Source: an uncultured Bilophila sp. (lineage in GTDB: Bacteria; Desulfobacterota; Desulfovibrionia; Desulfovibrionales; Desulfovibrionaceae). Taken from it: 7,296 nt of DNA. Under the pieces are notes generated by a model. That model worked only from the letters and a program-made list of their open reading frames with translations, was not told the origin of the DNA and made no database searches. The position numbers and the translations under genes are program-made. Positions 5,950-7,296 of this stretch are shown piece by piece. Position 1 is the stretch's first letter; each line of letters begins with the position of its first letter. The stretch covers positions 1 to 7,296 of the forward strand of contig CAUHBW010000197.1 in NCBI GenBank assembly GCA_959604115.1, given 5' to 3'.

Positions 5950-6219
5950 TTACTTGCGCAGTCCCAGCTTTTCGATGAGGGCGCGGTAACGCTGAATATC
6001 TTTGCTCTTGAGGTAGTTCAGCAGGTTGCGGCGCTGACCGACGAGCTTGAGCAGACCACGGCGGGAGTGGAAGTCCTTCTTGTGTTCCTTGAAGTGACCG
6101 GTCAGTCCTTCAATGCGGGCGGTGAGCAGAGCCACCTGAACTTCCGGGGAGCCGGTGTCGCCTTCGTGCTTGGCGTGAGCTTCGATAACAGCTTTTTTCT
6201 GAGCGGGATCCATTACCAC
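5950..6219 (-). CDS. rpsO: 30S ribosomal protein S15
   Basis: S15 is a primary 16S rRNA-binding protein of the small-subunit central domain, contacting the h20-h21-h22 junction, and also takes part in an intersubunit bridge. The 89 residues match the usual family length. Hallmarks are DTGSPEVQVALLTARI (residues 21-36), GHFKEHKKDFHSRRGLL with the rRNA-binding His-Ser-Arg-Arg, VGQRRNLLNYLK, and the C-terminal RYRALIEKLGLRK. The GTG at 6219 is chosen: GGAGG (6228-6232) lies 8 nt upstream, the best spacing, whereas the in-frame ATG two codons later would be 14 nt away. The gene starts 25 nt after truB ends and is probably co-transcribed with it. S15 often represses its own translation by binding its leader, but the leader here is too short and weakly structured for me to identify such a site. 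Confidence 0.98.
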   Translation of the reverse strand: MVMDPAQKKAVIEAHAKHEGDTGSPEVQVALLTARIEGLTGHFKEHKKDFHSRRGLLKLVGQRRNLLNYLKSKDIQRYRALIEKLGLRK

Positions 6220-6227
6220 AGCGATAT

Positions 6228-6232
6228 CCTCC
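6228..6232 (-). promoter_or_regulatory. rpsO ribosome binding site deciding a GTG start
   Basis: A GGAGG Shine-Dalgarno on the minus strand is 8 nt from the GTG at 6219 and 14 nt from the ATG at 6213. The spacing favours GTG and an 89-residue S15. It lies in the 25-nt gap after the truB stop codon. Confidence 0.75.
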
Positions 6233-6244
6233 GAGTGGGTTGAG

Positions 6245-7189
6245 TTAGTTCCAAAGCCCCCTGAGCACCTTCCAGGCGGGGCCTGCGGCTTCGGCGAGCG
6301 CGAGAGGTTGTCCGTCGGGCGACAGCAGGACGGCGTTGCCGCCGGGAACGCACGCGATGTCCGTTCCGTCCTGTGTTCTGGCGAGCGCGCGGCGCGCGTC
6401 CGTCCACACGAGAACCTTGCCGTTCTTCGTGTCCGCCTCTTCCTGTCCGGTCACGGTGATCGTGGGCCAGTGGGGGAGGGCGGCGGTTACGGGGATGACC
6501 CGTTCGGGCAACCGTTCGGGCTCGGCGAGCAGCGTGTCCAGCGGACAAGCCCTGTCGAGGCCAAAGGGATGGCTGTACTCCCGAATCAGTTCCGTGAGCA
6601 CGGCTCCGCACCCCAAGCGCATCCCCAAGCTGTGGGCCAGGGAGCGTATGTAAGTGCCGGAACTGCAAACGACTCGGAAGGTAACGTACGGAAGATCAAC
6701 CCTGAGGACTTCCGCACGCGAAATTTCGATGGTTTTGATTTTGAGCGGGGTTTCCTTCCCCTCGCGGGACAGCTTGTAGAGGGGCTGTCCCTGATGCTTG
6801 GCCGCGGAATACGGGGGCACGGGCTGTTCGCTCCTGCCCACCCAGCCGGCGATGACGTCGGCCACGGCTTCGCAGTTCACATGGTCCCACGGCGCTTCGG
6901 CGGTGATGCTTCCTTCGGCGTCCCACGTATCGGTGGTCTGTCCGAGGCGGACGGTGCCCTGATACACTTTGACGCCTCCGGCCATGAGGTAGCCGGAAAT
7001 TTTGGTCGCATGCCCGAGGAGCACGAGCAGCACGCCCTGAGCCATGGGGTCCAGGGTGCCGGCGTGTCCTATTTTTTTTTGCCCCAACCGCTTGAAGCGG
7101 TTGGTACATTGGGCGGACGAGAGTCCGCGTGGCTTGTCGACCACAAGAAGACCGTGCTGTTGTTCCATAGAGGTGGGCACTCTATCCAT
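6245..7189 (-). CDS. truB: tRNA pseudouridine-55 synthase TruB
   Basis: TruB converts U55 in the T-loop of most tRNAs to pseudouridine and also helps tRNA folding. The 314-residue frame equals the E. coli length. The catalytic motif GHAGTLDPMAQG (41-52) contains the nucleophile D47. Further family motifs are GLLVVDKPRGLSS (13-25), TTDTWDAEG (85-93), YSAAKHQGQPLYKLSREG (127-144) and CSSGTYIRSL (175-184), with a PUA-like C-terminal domain at about 232-314. The start is uncertain: ATG at 7189 or the ATG at 7168 (307 residues). Neither has a strong ribosome binding site, and the second would place the family core closer to the N-terminus. A run of nine A residues (7072-7080) encodes Gln-Lys-Lys-Ile just before the catalytic motif. 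TruB is commonly next to rbfA or infB upstream, which would be beyond the right edge. rpsO follows after 25 nt. Confidence 0.96.
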   Translation of the reverse strand: MDRVPTSMEQQHGLLVVDKPRGLSSAQCTNRFKRLGQKKIGHAGTLDPMAQGVLLVLLGHATKISGYLMAGGVKVYQGTVRLGQTTDTWDAEGSITAEAPWDHVNCEAVADVIAGWVGRSEQPVPPYSAAKHQGQPLYKLSREGKETPLKIKTIEISRAEVLRVDLPYVTFRVVCSSGTYIRSLAHSLGMRLGCGAVLTELIREYSHPFGLDRACPLDTLLAEPERLPERVIPVTAALPHWPTITVTGQEEADTKNGKVLVWTDARRALARTQDGTDIACVPGGNAVLLSPDGQPLALAEAAGPAWKVLRGLWN

Positions 7190-7260
7190 TTTGCGATTGT
7201 TCGTCCAGTATTATTTGTTGCGCGAGGAGAAGAGTGCGCGGCGTCGCGCAGCCGGGGAGG
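7190..7260. other. Region upstream of truB, no gene
   Basis: The stretch has an AT-rich patch (7203-7220) that includes AATAAT on the minus strand, but no acceptable -35 box at 16-18 bp. A small GC hairpin, TGCGCG-GCGT-CGCGCA (7235-7250), lies upstream of it without an adjoining T run. I see no coding sequence; truB may be read from a promoter beyond the edge. Confidence 0.4.
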
Positions 7261-7296
7261 AGAGGGGGAACCTTTCTGGAGAAAGGTTCCCCCTCT
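7261..7296. repeat. Perfect 17-bp inverted repeat at the right edge, possible terminator
   Basis: AGAGGGGGAACCTTTCT (7261-7277) and its exact reverse complement (7280-7296) are separated by GG. Such a stem would be very stable in RNA from either strand. On the minus strand it is followed by CCTCCCC and not by T residues, so a terminator for an upstream minus-strand gene is doubtful. On the plus strand the flank lies outside the window. It could be a terminator for a convergent plus-strand reading or a dispersed palindromic repeat. Confidence 0.7.

Noticed and set aside
6191..6197. Run of six A residues in rpsO as a frameshift site
   Set aside because: The codon register (CAG-AAA-AAA-GCT) does not fit a slippery heptamer and S15 is full length without a shift.
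6209..6240. S15 autoregulatory stem around the rpsO start (CCAC pairing with GTGG)
   Set aside because: Only four base pairs with a 15-nt loop; no pseudoknot or three-way junction could be drawn convincingly.
7190..7240. Promoter for truB at the AATAAT patch
   Set aside because: No hexamer at 16-18 bp upstream matches TTGACA at more than two positions.

Overview
The window is a GC-rich bacterial chromosome segment in which every supported gene lies on the minus strand. Protein signatures suggest a member of the Desulfovibrionaceae (Desulfovibrio/Bilophila-like sulfate or sulfite reducers). The S15 and PNPase sequences and the truB-rpsO-pnp order fit that group, but this assignment comes from memory of the families and not from a search.

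Read in the direction of transcription (high to low coordinates), the first half is a classic translation/RNA-decay cluster: truB (tRNA pseudouridine-55 synthase), rpsO (ribosomal protein S15) and pnp (polynucleotide phosphorylase). truB and rpsO are 25 nt apart. rpsO is followed by a UUCG-capped hairpin with only a short U tract, probably a leaky terminator. The pnp leader then folds into a long imperfect hairpin (28-nt arms, 23 pairs), followed by a small hairpin that puts the pnp Shine-Dalgarno in its loop. This resembles in kind the RNase III/PNPase-controlled pnp leader of E. coli. A strong intrinsic terminator closes the cluster.

The second half is a new transcription unit. A good sigma-70-type promoter (4/6 and 5/6 matches, 17-bp spacer) precedes four tightly packed genes. 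They encode a PilM-PilN fusion with GspL-like architecture, a PilO/GspM-like protein, a PilP/GspC-like protein, and the start of a lipoprotein that runs off the left edge (probably the secretin, by order). Together they would form the inner-membrane alignment platform of a type IV pilus or type II secretion-like machine. No ATPase, platform protein or prepilin is present in the window, so pilus versus secretion cannot be decided here.

The most notable points are the structured pnp leader, the fused and internally expanded PilM-PilN protein, the membrane-anchored (non-lipoprotein) PilP-like protein, a run of nine A residues inside truB, and a perfect 17-bp inverted repeat at the right edge. 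I see no mobile element, CRISPR array, tRNA, rRNA or prophage gene.
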